From assembly GCA_903845125.1 (NCBI GenBank), contig CAIMWS010000332.1:1-42471 (forward strand): 42,471 bases of DNA. The letters are read 5' to 3'. The notes below the pieces were generated by a model that did not search any database, had not been told where the DNA came from, and saw only the letters and a list, made by a program, of their open reading frames with translations. Position 1 is the first letter of the stretch. The number at the start of each line of letters is the position of its first letter. Made by a program: the position numbers and the translations under genes. This document shows positions 35,359 to 42,471 of this stretch, piece after piece. This DNA is from an uncultured Verrucomicrobiota bacterium (GTDB lineage Bacteria > Verrucomicrobiota > Verrucomicrobiia > Limisphaerales > UBA1319).

Positions 35359-35649
35359 TCAATAGGTGCAGGCCACCTCGATCACCTGGCCGCAGGAGCA
35401 TTGGATCCGGATCAACGATATCCGGTCTCCCTCTTTTTCGACGGAAATCTGGGGCGGCCCTTTATGGTCAGCCCCGGCATGCCCCACCCCGGAGGCCGCC
35501 GCCTGGCGCAGCAAGGGCTGGGGAGCGCTGGCCGGCTTGGGGGCCGCCGGCTCGGCCGCATTTGCAGCCGGGGGCGCCATCGGGACAAAGGTGGCTTTGC
35601 TGACAGTGGGAAAAGTTGCCGGACGCAGGGGGCTAAAATTACCAGCCAT
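35359..35649 (-). CDS. Small hypothetical protein with C-terminal CxC-x6-C motif
   Basis: This 96-residue protein is not recognised. The first two-thirds is Pro/Ala-rich and probably disordered (PMAPPAANAAEPAAPKPAS). The last 30 residues, from EKEGDRISLIRIQCSCGQ on, look structured and end with the Cys-x-Cys-x6-Cys motif, a possible metal site or disulfide set. It begins 2 nt after the motB stop on the same strand, so it is a cotranscribed tail gene of the flagellar cluster. A Pro/Ala-rich linker with a short binding module would suit a flagellar accessory factor, but this is inference. Confidence 0.75.
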   Translation of the reverse strand: MAGNFSPLRPATFPTVSKATFVPMAPPAANAAEPAAPKPASAPQPLLRQAAASGVGHAGADHKGPPQISVEKEGDRISLIRIQCSCGQVIEVACTY

Positions 35650-35651
35650 AA

Positions 35652-36422
35652 TCAGGCGCCCGTTTTGAGTTTGAGCAAAACCGTCACCCGCCGGTTGATT
35701 TCATCCTCTGGTTTTATGATGGTTTCCACATCCGGGGATGGCATGGGGATGGTGTCCGCATAGCCGGACACTTTGCCGATTTGCATGGGTAAAACCCCAT
35801 GCATTTCGAATTTGCGCCGGGCCGCGTTGGCCCGGTCCGCCGTCAATTCCCAGGGGCCATAATTGGTTCTGTTTGCCGTGCTGGCTCCGTTGGCCGCGGT
35901 TTGGGGGGGCTTTCTTTCCGTATGGCCCTCCAAATGGACGGAGCAATTGGTATACTTGGCCACCACCCAGGAAAGGGTGGAGAACACCCAGTTCCCGTAT
36001 TCGGTGAATTCAAATGAATCCGGCTTGAAAACCGGTTTTTTCGTCTTGTCGAAAATATTGATGGATATGCCGTCCGCGCGAAGATCCAGCTTCAGGGACT
36101 CGGCAGTTTCCTCATTGGACGGCAGGTTTTGCCGCAAATCCTGGTGGATGCGCCGCAGGGCGTTCAGCTCCACCACCGAAGAAAACTGGAAATTGCCGCG
36201 TTCGATGGACATCGAGGGGGTTTTCTCGGGCGGCATGATCCCCGAGCTGGTCGGGGTGCCTATGGCCGGAAAGGGATTCCGGAAGGCGCGTTCGACGGCC
36301 TCCTTGATCTTCGTGTCCTGCGCCGTGATCCATAGCACCAGGAACAGGGCCATCATGGCGGTCACAAAGTCCGCATAGGCCACTTTCCAAGCGCCACCGT
36401 GATGTCCTTTGCCGCCGCCCAT
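35652..36422 (-). CDS. motB: Flagellar motor protein MotB
   Basis: This 256-residue stator protein anchors the motor to peptidoglycan. The single membrane helix follows VAYADFVTAMMALFLVLW, with the proton-carrying Asp18. The plug/linker region comes next, then the OmpA-like domain (~135-250) with HLEGHTERKP, ELTADRANAARRKFEMHGV and VSGYADTIP, where the Asp/Arg pair contacts peptidoglycan. The ATG overlaps the motA stop by one base (TAATG), the standard MotAB arrangement. A 96-residue gene starts 2 nt after its stop. Confidence 0.95.
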   Translation of the reverse strand: MGGGKGHHGGAWKVAYADFVTAMMALFLVLWITAQDTKIKEAVERAFRNPFPAIGTPTSSGIMPPEKTPSMSIERGNFQFSSVVELNALRRIHQDLRQNLPSNEETAESLKLDLRADGISINIFDKTKKPVFKPDSFEFTEYGNWVFSTLSWVVAKYTNCSVHLEGHTERKPPQTAANGASTANRTNYGPWELTADRANAARRKFEMHGVLPMQIGKVSGYADTIPMPSPDVETIIKPEDEINRRVTVLLKLKTGA

Positions 36423-37291
36423 TACTTTTTAACCGGAGTGCTGAGTGCTTTGAGCATGGCCTCCAGCTCCTCCGCGCTGGGCCGCACATCGCTGCCGAGC
36501 CCGCGCCGCGAGACTTCCACCGCCATGATGGGCGCCATGCCATTGGCGAAGCCCACCACCGAGGCCGCTATACACCGGGTATAGGCCATCTCCGACGCAT
36601 TGACAAATTCGATATTTACCGCCAGGGGATTGAGAAATCCGTAAGATATGAAAATCCCCAGGAAGGTGCCCACCAGCGCCGCGGCCACGTGCTCGCCAAT
36701 TTTTTCGATCGGCCCGCTGATGGAGGCCATGGTGATGACGATGCCCAGCACCGCCGCCACAATCCCAAACCCGGGCATGGCATCCGCCGTTTTGGAGAGC
36801 ACGCTGATCGGGGCGTGGTGCTCCTCCTCCATGCTCTCCATCTCCGCTTCCATCAGCATCTTGAGCTGGTCCGGCTTGATTTTCCCATCGATGATCGGGC
36901 GGAGGCCGTTGCACAGGAATTCCACGGCGTGGTGATTGTGCAGGAAGGTCGGGTATTTGCTGAAAATGCTGCTGGATTTGGGATTCATCACATGCTCTTC
37001 CAAGGCGATCATCCCATTGCGGCGGCCCAGCAGGAACAGTTCATACAAGGCTTTGAGCAATTCCTGGTAGGAGGTCTTGTTATAGGGCGATCCCTTGAGG
37101 GCCAGCATGATTTTTTTCACCATGTCCATCAGCACCTTTTTGGGCGACATGATCACCAGCGACCCGAACGCGGCCCCCCCGATGACGATGAATTCTGAAA
37201 CCTGGATGAGGGCTTTGACGTTGCCGCCCGCTTCCATGAAGCCTCCAACGACGGAGAGGATCACGATAATGGCGCCGATGATGATGACCAT
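36422..37291 (-). CDS. motA: Flagellar motor protein MotA
   Basis: This 289-residue stator protein has four membrane helices: two at the N-terminus (MVIIIGAIIVILSVVGGFME, and FIVIGGAAFGSLVIM) and two near 190-245 (GFGIVAAVLGIVITMASI, and AAALVGTFLGIFISYGFL), with the large cytoplasmic loop between them. The loop has the torque-generating charged region (LLGRRNGMIALEEHV, and MEAEMESMEEEHH). It forms the ion channel with MotB. The Tyr/Gly-rich second pair fits proton-driven stators, although the coupling ion cannot be read with certainty. Twenty-two nucleotides separate it from fliA. Confidence 0.96.
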   Translation of the reverse strand: MVIIIGAIIVILSVVGGFMEAGGNVKALIQVSEFIVIGGAAFGSLVIMSPKKVLMDMVKKIMLALKGSPYNKTSYQELLKALYELFLLGRRNGMIALEEHVMNPKSSSIFSKYPTFLHNHHAVEFLCNGLRPIIDGKIKPDQLKMLMEAEMESMEEEHHAPISVLSKTADAMPGFGIVAAVLGIVITMASISGPIEKIGEHVAAALVGTFLGIFISYGFLNPLAVNIEFVNASEMAYTRCIAASVVGFANGMAPIMAVEVSRRGLGSDVRPSAEELEAMLKALSTPVKK

Positions 37292-37313
37292 AAATGGCGT
37301 CCGCCGGAGGGGA

Positions 37314-38126
37314 TCAAACTGCCGATTTCGAATCCAATTTGCTGATATACGCCTTGATGGCTAAAATCGCCTGGGCATGGATCTGGCAGATGCGTGACTC
37401 CGTCAAACCATACGCCTCCGCGATTTCCCGCAGCCGCAAACCTTCAAAATAGTAAAGCGCCAGCACCTTGCGCTGCATCTCCGGCAACTGCTCCAGCCGG
37501 TCGGAGATCAGGCGGGTCAACTCGTGCCGGTCCGCCGCTTCCATGGGGTTTTCCTGCGACTGGTCCGCCACTGTTTCATAACGGTTTGGGCCATCCTCCG
37601 ATTCGCCCTGCTGCGCGGTATCCAGGCAGACGAAGGAAGCCGGCCGGATCTCATCCAGCAACTGCTGATACTCCGCCATGGAAATTTTCAACGCCTTGGC
37701 CATCTCCGTTTCGGAGGGGATCCGCCCGAGCTTTTGCTCCAGTTCCTGCATCGCGGCTTGCACGCGGCGGGCCTTGGTATGGATCGAGCGGGGCACCCAG
37801 TCCAGCCGGCGCAATTCGTCGAAAACCGCCCCACGGATGCGCACCCGCGCATAGGTCTCCAGCGAGGTGCCGGTGCTCGGATCGTAATTCCGGACCGCAT
37901 TGAGCAACCCGACCAGCCCGGCGCTATACAGATCCTGGCTATCGACGTGCGCCGGCAGGGTCATGGCGATCCGCCCCACAATCGTTTTGACCAGATGCAT
38001 GTTCTTCTGGATCAATTCGTTTTCGGCGGCGCTGCCCGGTGGCAGGGGTTGATACCGTTGTTTGAGTTTCTTCGCCGCCGCCAGGGCGTCGGCTGATCCA
38101 GGGGAGTTTGGCGTGAAAACTGGCAT
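37314..38126 (-). CDS. fliA: Flagellar sigma factor FliA (sigma-28, WhiG family)
   Basis: This 270-residue sigma factor transcribes late flagellar genes. Region 2 starts at about residue 42 (NMHLVKTIVGRIAMTLPA, DLYSAGLVGLLNAVRNYDP, TYARVRIRGAVFDELRR); region 3 is PRSIHTKARRVQAAMQELE; region 4 has MQRKVLALYYFEGL and the helix-turn-helix LREIAEAYGLTESRICQIHAQA. All regions are complete. It lies between a small membrane gene (6 nt upstream) and motA (22 nt). A truncated paralog of its region 2 is encoded 1.5 kb upstream. Confidence 0.95.
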   Translation of the reverse strand: MPVFTPNSPGSADALAAAKKLKQRYQPLPPGSAAENELIQKNMHLVKTIVGRIAMTLPAHVDSQDLYSAGLVGLLNAVRNYDPSTGTSLETYARVRIRGAVFDELRRLDWVPRSIHTKARRVQAAMQELEQKLGRIPSETEMAKALKISMAEYQQLLDEIRPASFVCLDTAQQGESEDGPNRYETVADQSQENPMEAADRHELTRLISDRLEQLPEMQRKVLALYYFEGLRLREIAEAYGLTESRICQIHAQAILAIKAYISKLDSKSAV

Positions 38127-38132
38127 AGGTCA

Positions 38133-38384
38133 TCAAGATTTATAGGATGCCGGTTGCGACTGTTCTTTTTCCTCGGCCTCGGCCGCTGCCTTGGCCTTTT
38201 CGTCCAGGATTTGTTTCCATCCATCCAACCAAATCCGGCCCCACCACCGCAAGAGAATGCCTGCCACATAGGCGGCCACGCTGGCCCGCCACAGGACGGA
38301 AGGCCAGGAGCAGCCCTGGGCCAGCGCCACCGCGCTGCCCAAAGCAAACCCAAGAACTCCGCCTAGAACCATAAGCAATCTCAT
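38133..38384 (-). CDS. Small membrane protein between flhF and fliA
   Basis: This 83-residue protein is unrecognised. It has two hydrophobic segments (residues 1-22, MRLLMVLGGVLGFALGSAVALA, seen here as MVLGGVLGFALGSAVAL, and ~30-48, LWRASVAAYVAGILLRWWG) and a charged helical C-terminal tail rich in Glu/Ala/Lys (DEKAKAAAEAEEKEQ). Its stop is 6 nt before the fliA start and it begins 88 nt after flhF, so it is cotranscribed with both. In flagellar operons this place normally holds flhG. It has no ATPase features, so it is not a shortened FlhG. Confidence 0.75.
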   Translation of the reverse strand: MRLLMVLGGVLGFALGSAVALAQGCSWPSVLWRASVAAYVAGILLRWWGRIWLDGWKQILDEKAKAAAEAEEKEQSQPASYKS

Positions 38385-38472
38385 ACATATACCGCTGGCT
38401 GACTGAATAGCACAACCTTTGCCAACCTGCGAACATTAATTGATTTTCCCGGTAACTCATTGGTAATCAACT

Positions 38473-39591
38473 TTAATACGCCGGCAGCAGCTGCTCCGCT
38501 TTCGCCACGGTAAACTGACCCGGAATATTTTGCCCAGCGCTGAGGAAGCGGACCCTGTAATTTGTTCCCAACACAAAATTCCAGATTTTACCCCACCGGT
38601 TCTCCTCATCCAGGTGGGTAAAAATCAAATCCGTGATGGGCATGCATTCAAAGGCACGGATCTGCGCCAAAAGCAGTGGCACTTCGTAAGCCGCATTCAG
38701 GACCAGGTGGAATTGGCTGTCCGGCAGGCTCCCAAACTGGTCCGCCACGTGTTTCATGCTGGCCGGATCGGTCCAATTGACGCCTGGCACATCCACCAGC
38801 ACCATATCCTCGCCGGGCGGCTCCCTGCCCAGGGATCGATCCAATGGTACCTTCAGCATGTCGCAGTAAACATTCAAAACTTCCGCCGTGTTCGCCGTCA
38901 AGGCATCGAAACGCCATACCCGCGCCGATTTACCCTCCATCATCACCAGGTTGACCAGCCATTTGCACAAGCTGGTCGTTTTGCCACTGCCCGGAGGCCC
39001 GACGAGGATGTGGATCTGGGATTCATGGTTGCCGGCCGCCGCCTGCCGGTGCTGCCAAACCTGCCGCAGCCAGCCTTGGGCCAGCCGTAATTCTTCGTTC
39101 ACCGCCTCCGGCGAATGCTCCCCATGGGTGGCGCGGAGTTGATCCACCACCTTCTGCGCATAGCGCGGCAGCAGGCCCACGCTTTCCAACACCGGACCGA
39201 TGCGCCAATGGCCATATTCACGATTCGAGCCTGGGCTGGCGGCGTTATGGCTCGCCTGGGGGAACTGGGCGCCGGCCCCGGAGAAGCTCTCGACATCCGT
39301 CAGTGAAAAAGTGCTGGCCACCGGGCGGTTGGGAATTCCCGCCGAGGCTCCCAAATCCGGCTCGGCCGCCGGGTGGGCCACCGCTGGCGCCGCCCCCCCA
39401 GCCGCGCTGGCCGGATCGGATTCCTCCGGTAGATAGGCCAGGACTTCAATGCGCGGTTTTTGCCATAGACGCGACAATCCGCCTCCCGCCACCTGGCGGA
39501 CGCTTAAAACCACCGCGTCCGGCCCCATCTGGGCCCGGATCTGCGCCACCGCATCCGCGGCGGAATCCGCCACAAACGGAACCACTTTCAT
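38473..39591 (-). CDS. flhF: Flagellar SRP-type GTPase FlhF (divergent motifs)
   Basis: This 372-residue SRP-family GTPase sets flagellar position and number in other bacteria. A basic N-terminal part (1-55, KVVPFVADSAADAVAQIRAQ) is followed by a low-complexity linker (56-125) and the NG domain. G1 is GPPGSGKTT (198-206). The usual G2 DTYR is replaced by RFDALTAN (227-234), G3 DTAGR by DVPGV (267-271), and G4 TKLDE by THLDE (325-329). SAGQNIP (351-357) is normal. The changes may slow GTP hydrolysis or alter nucleotide choice. The ATG at 39591 follows GCGAGGT. An earlier in-frame ATG at 39615 adds eight non-homologous residues. Confidence 0.92.
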   Translation of the reverse strand: MKVVPFVADSAADAVAQIRAQMGPDAVVLSVRQVAGGGLSRLWQKPRIEVLAYLPEESDPASAAGGAAPAVAHPAAEPDLGASAGIPNRPVASTFSLTDVESFSGAGAQFPQASHNAASPGSNREYGHWRIGPVLESVGLLPRYAQKVVDQLRATHGEHSPEAVNEELRLAQGWLRQVWQHRQAAAGNHESQIHILVGPPGSGKTTSLCKWLVNLVMMEGKSARVWRFDALTANTAEVLNVYCDMLKVPLDRSLGREPPGEDMVLVDVPGVNWTDPASMKHVADQFGSLPDSQFHLVLNAAYEVPLLLAQIRAFECMPITDLIFTHLDEENRWGKIWNFVLGTNYRVRFLSAGQNIPGQFTVAKAEQLLPAY

Positions 39592-39663
39592 ACCTCGCAA
39601 GCGGCGGAAACCCACCCCGGCCGGCGGCGTTGATTAATTCGAACCATGGCGCGGGAAGATACC

Positions 39664-40110
39664 CTATGCCGCCGCCGTTGTCGCCTGACAAAAATGGCCG
39701 GTTTTAATTTCTTGATAGGCTGGAGCACCCAGGGAATTCACCGCGCCAACTCCGGCGTAGTCCAATAACCGCAGATGGTCAAAGATCGCCCGCCGGATCC
39801 AGGAGCGCGCGAACGTTTCCCAGGGCGAGCCAAGGCCCGGATCATAATGGCGCGCGGCTTTGGCCAGGCCGGCCAAGGCCGCCCGGTATAAGGCTCGCAC
39901 ATCCGCCTCCGCTGGCAAATTGATGGCCGCCCGGCCAACCATGGTTCGGACCAGGGGCAGGTTTCTTGCCAACCTTTCATTCTCCATCGGATCTCCACCT
40001 GGGGAATTCCCCTGCTCCCTCCGTGCGGGCAGCTGGATCCGGTTGGTAAATCCCCTGGCCTGCGCAGTGGTTTCTGGCAGGTTCGCTTCCATTGTTAGCT
40101 CGGTTGTCAT
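39664..40110 (-). CDS. Sigma-28 region-2-only paralog of FliA
   Basis: This 148-residue protein contains only sigma-70 region 2. Residues 50-118 (NLPLVRTMVGRAAINLPA, YDPGLGSPWETFARSWIRR, FDHLRLLDY) align without gaps to residues 42-110 of the FliA in the same cluster, with 37 of 69 identical by hand count. Regions 3 and 4 are absent; a 30-residue unrelated tail (AGVGAVNSLGAPAYQEIK) ends it. In the core-binding stretch the FliA Asp of DLYSAGLVGL is Ala here (ALYRAALAGL). A second possible start, ATG 39987 (MENERL), has GGTGGAG six nucleotides before it and gives 107 residues. It sits between flhA and flhF, the space where no such gene is usual. It may be a competitor or modulator of FliA, or a remnant; the frame is intact. 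Confidence 0.8.
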   Translation of the reverse strand: MTTELTMEANLPETTAQARGFTNRIQLPARREQGNSPGGDPMENERLARNLPLVRTMVGRAAINLPAEADVRALYRAALAGLAKAARHYDPGLGSPWETFARSWIRRAIFDHLRLLDYAGVGAVNSLGAPAYQEIKTGHFCQATTAAA

Positions 40111-40126
40111 TGGCTATTGGTTGGTT

Positions 40127-40144
40127 AAGCAGAACTATTGCCAA
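40127..40144 (-). promoter_or_regulatory. Candidate sigma-54 (-24/-12) promoter
   Basis: Read on the minus strand, TTGGCAATAGTTCTGCTT has GG and GC separated by exactly ten bases, as in sigma-54 promoters. The -24 half TTGGCA is good; the -12 half CTGCTT is weaker. Transcription would start near 40116, ahead of the region-2 paralog (6 nt leader for the first ATG, about 130 nt for ATG 39987). This is a weak single match; sigma-54 is known to drive flagellar genes. Confidence 0.25.
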
Positions 40145-40289
40145 GGTGTGGAAGGAATTCGTCCCCCCCGGAAACCGCCTTTAAAACGGTGGAAAAGCAG
40201 CTTTCAGGCGGTAAAAGCCTGCCTTGGAGGAAAAGGTGAGCCGGGAATGCACACCCGGGCAGCCGGGGATAGGCAAATTATTCCCAGCT

Positions 40290-42404
40290 TTAATTATCAG
40301 GGAAATTTATGCTCGCCACGCTCTGCACCTGCACCCGGGGTGGAATCTCATTGTAGGCGAGGATGGCGAAATCCGCGAAGGTATTTTCCAGGAAGCGGCG
40401 CAAGGCCAGGCGGATATGCGGGGAGCAAATCAGGACTGGGGATTGCCCGGTTGAAAGCATTTGTTGGATCACTTTGGATAACCGCTCCACCAGGTAACGC
40501 GCCAGTTTCGGATCCATGATGAGCGCAATCTCGGTGGGCGTTTGGCGGATGCCTTGCGCCAGCTGCTGTTCCAACCGCGGATCCAGGGTAATCGCCGGCA
40601 CCTGGCCTTGTTCGTTCTGATACGGTTTGGCGATGTATTGGCTTACCGCTTTCCGGCCCCATTCGGAAAGCTCATCCGCATTCTTGGTCAGCGGCGCATA
40701 ATCGCTCACTTTTTCCAGGATTCCGGCCAGATTTCGAATCGGAACCCCCTCAACCAGAAGGTTTTGCAGAATCCTCTGGATCTGGCCTACGTTCAGCAGG
40801 CCGGGCACCAGTTCATTCACCACCGTGGGGTGCGTCTGCTTCAAATTATCCAGCAGGGCTTGCACATCCTGGCGGCTGAGGATCTCGTGGGCCCGGCGGC
40901 GGATGGTTTCCGATAGGTGCGTGACGAGAATCGATGCCGCATCCACCACGGTAAAGCCGTTGAGTTCCGCATTCTTCCGCTCGCTTTCCGAAATCCAGGT
41001 GGCGGGCAATTGGAACACCGGCTCCACGGTGGGGATGCCCTTCAACACCACCTTGCTGTTGGTGGCGTTCATCGCCAGCCAGTAGCCCGACATCAGCTCC
41101 CCTTGCGCCACCACGTTGCCTTTGACCAGGAAACGGTATTCATTGGCGGGGATCTGCAGATTATCGCGCAACCGGATCGGCGGGATGATCACTCCCATGT
41201 CCTGGGCAAAGGTCCGCCTCACCCCGGTGATTCGCTCCAGCAGATCCCCCCCTTTGCGGGTGTCGGCGAGGCTGACCAGGCCGTATCCCAGCTCGATCTG
41301 CAGCGGATCCAGGCTCAACAGGTTCTCGAGCTTATCCTGCTTGGGCGCGGCCGCGGCGGCCCCGGGCTGGCCGGGGGCGGCGGCGCCTCCCCCCGCGGCG
41401 GCGCCCGCCATGGCGGGCACCGGTTCCAGCTGCGACAAAGCCCCCGGCCCGTATTTATTGAGCGTATAGGCCACAATGCCGGCCGCGGCCGCCAGGAACA
41501 AAAACGGGATGGTGGGCAGGCCGGGCATGAAGGCCATGATCCCCAGCAGACCGCACAAAATCGCCATGGCGCGCGGGTAAAGCAGCAACTGCTTGCCCAA
41601 CTCCTGGCCGAGGCTGTTCTTGGACGAAGCCCGGGTCACCAGGATACCCGCCGCCGTCGAAATGATCAGCGCCGGGATTTGCGACACCAGCCCATCCCCA
41701 ATCGACAGCAAGGTGTAGATCTGCAGCGCTTCGGTGAGGGATTTGCCCCGCTGCAGGATGCCGATGGCAAAGCCGCCCACCACATTGATCAGGGTGATCA
41801 ATATGGCCGCGATGGCATCCCCGCGCACGAACTTGCTCGCGCCGTCCATGGCCCCGTAGAAATCTGCTTCCGATTCCACCGATTTCCGGCGCGTGCGCGC
41901 CTCCGCTTCATTGATGACGCCCGCATTCAACTCCGCATCGATGGCCATCTGCTTGCCGGGCAACGCATCCAGGGTGAACCGGGCCGCCACTTCGGCGATG
42001 CGCCCCGCACCCTTGGTGATGACCACGAAATTGATCAGCACCAGGATCAGGAAAATTACCATCCCCACCACGTAATTGCCCCGCACCACGAAATTGCCGA
42101 AGGCTTCGATGATATGGCCCGCGTTCCCATCCAGCAGGATCAACCGCGTCGTCGCCACGTTCAAAGAGAGCCGGTACAAGGTAATGAACAGGAGCAAGGT
42201 CGGGAAACCGGAAAAATCCGCCGGCTCCTTCACATAGAGGATCACCAGCAGAATCAGCAGCGAAATGGCGATGCTCAGGGCCAGCAGGATGTCCAGGAGG
42301 AACGGTTTGACCGGCAGGATGAGCAGCAGCATGGTGCCAAACAAACCGATGACGAGCCAAAGGTCGCCAAATTTGGAGAAAAAGCCAAATTTTGATCGGT
42401 TCAT
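40290..42404 (-). CDS. flhA: Flagellar biosynthesis/type III export gate protein FlhA
   Basis: This 704-residue protein forms the export gate of the flagellar type III system. The N-terminal half (~15-330) has eight membrane helices, and the FHIPEP signature IAEVAARFTLDALPGKQMAID lies near residue 135, here quoted as EVAARFTLDALPGKQMAID. A Gly/Ala/Pro-rich linker (~330-352, MAGAAAGGGAAAPGQPG) joins it to the cytoplasmic docking domain (~355-704), which has LELGYGLVSLAD read in part as ELGYGLVSLAD, and the platform that receives export chaperones. The start (ATG 42404) is unambiguous from the family. The stop is 179 nt before the region-2 paralog. It is the first complete gene of the cluster as seen here. 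Confidence 0.97.
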   Translation of the reverse strand: MNRSKFGFFSKFGDLWLVIGLFGTMLLLILPVKPFLLDILLALSIAISLLILLVILYVKEPADFSGFPTLLLFITLYRLSLNVATTRLILLDGNAGHIIEAFGNFVVRGNYVVGMVIFLILVLINFVVITKGAGRIAEVAARFTLDALPGKQMAIDAELNAGVINEAEARTRRKSVESEADFYGAMDGASKFVRGDAIAAILITLINVVGGFAIGILQRGKSLTEALQIYTLLSIGDGLVSQIPALIISTAAGILVTRASSKNSLGQELGKQLLLYPRAMAILCGLLGIMAFMPGLPTIPFLFLAAAAGIVAYTLNKYGPGALSQLEPVPAMAGAAAGGGAAAPGQPGAAAAAPKQDKLENLLSLDPLQIELGYGLVSLADTRKGGDLLERITGVRRTFAQDMGVIIPPIRLRDNLQIPANEYRFLVKGNVVAQGELMSGYWLAMNATNSKVVLKGIPTVEPVFQLPATWISESERKNAELNGFTVVDAASILVTHLSETIRRRAHEILSRQDVQALLDNLKQTHPTVVNELVPGLLNVGQIQRILQNLLVEGVPIRNLAGILEKVSDYAPLTKNADELSEWGRKAVSQYIAKPYQNEQGQVPAITLDPRLEQQLAQGIRQTPTEIALIMDPKLARYLVERLSKVIQQMLSTGQSPVLICSPHIRLALRRFLENTFADFAILAYNEIPPRVQVQSVASINFPDN

Positions 42405-42408
42405 TCGT

Positions 42409-42471
42409 TTACTGGTTTCCCAACACCACGGTTTTCATCTTTTTCAGGACACCTGGTTGCCCTGAGTGTAA
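42409..42471 (-). CDS. 3' end of an upstream gene (partial)
   Basis: A minus-strand frame open from the window edge ends at TAA (42411-42409), 4 nt before the flhA ATG. It reads LHSGQPGVLKKMKTVVLGNQ. The close spacing is what one expects of a preceding operon gene, and flhB is the common neighbour, but twenty residues cannot show identity. Confidence 0.4.
   Translation of the reverse strand, partial: LHSGQPGVLKKMKTVVLGNQ

Noticed and set aside
40001..40012. Palindrome GGGGAATTCCCC within the sigma-28 paralog gene
   Set aside because: Inside or just ahead of the coding frame; expected by chance in GC-rich sequence.
40917..42395. Plus-strand frame of 492 codons over flhA
   Set aside because: Asp/His/Gln-rich antisense shadow of FlhA; no start signal or known family.
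1..42471. tRNA, rRNA, CRISPR arrays, insertion sequences and phage genes
   Set aside because: No cloverleaf, repeat-spacer array, transposase motif or terminal inverted repeats were seen on either strand.

Overview
The window is about 42.5 kb of GC-rich bacterial DNA. Genes are densely packed on both strands, and there are no rRNA, tRNA, CRISPR or insertion-sequence signals. The gene content points to a free-living, flagellated Gram-negative bacterium, most probably a member of the Verrucomicrobiota (Pedosphaera/Limisphaera-like). That is an inference from the Gld-type ABC operon with DUF4340 and giant AsmA-like proteins, the large exported GH2 enzymes with discoidin domains, and the short acidic group-2-like sigma factor; it is not proven by a marker gene.

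Layout. 1-10 kb is housekeeping: the start of an unknown gene, a sigma-70 factor, an exported glutathione peroxidase, a farnesyl-diphosphate-synthase-like gene overlapping a zinc polyol dehydrogenase, SppA with a small exported partner, RadC, a helix-turn-helix/metallo-beta-lactamase fusion, and the glycogen branching enzyme GlgB. 10-21.7 kb, minus strand, is a likely exported-glycan operon: a DUF2851 protein, two tandem GH2 beta-mannosidase-like giants coupled by an ATGA overlap, and an unusual fusion of a glycerophosphodiester phosphodiesterase with a clan GH-A glycosidase. 21.9-30.7 kb, plus strand, is a five-gene envelope operon: ABC ATPase, permease, GldG-like, DUF4340 and a 1205-residue AsmA-like protein. 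30.7-35.2 kb holds a hemerythrin-like protein behind a perfect FNR-type box, a mutarotase-like hypothetical, a CobA-HemD fusion with a degenerate methyltransferase half, and an AEC transporter.

35.3-42.4 kb, minus strand, is a flagellar cluster: flhA, a sigma-28 region-2-only paralog, flhF, a small membrane protein, fliA, motA, motB and a small Cys-motif protein. The usual flhG (the ParA-like partner of FlhF) is not present between flhF and fliA, and FlhF has altered GTPase motifs. The truncated sigma-28 paralog beside a full FliA, together with a divergent FlhF, is the strongest candidate here for an undescribed regulatory arrangement.

Several stand-alone genes have a -10 hexamer ending only 5-7 nt before the ATG (gpx, the MBL fusion, the CobA-HemD fusion), which suggests leaderless transcripts. 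I used this, together with ribosome-binding sites, to choose starts.
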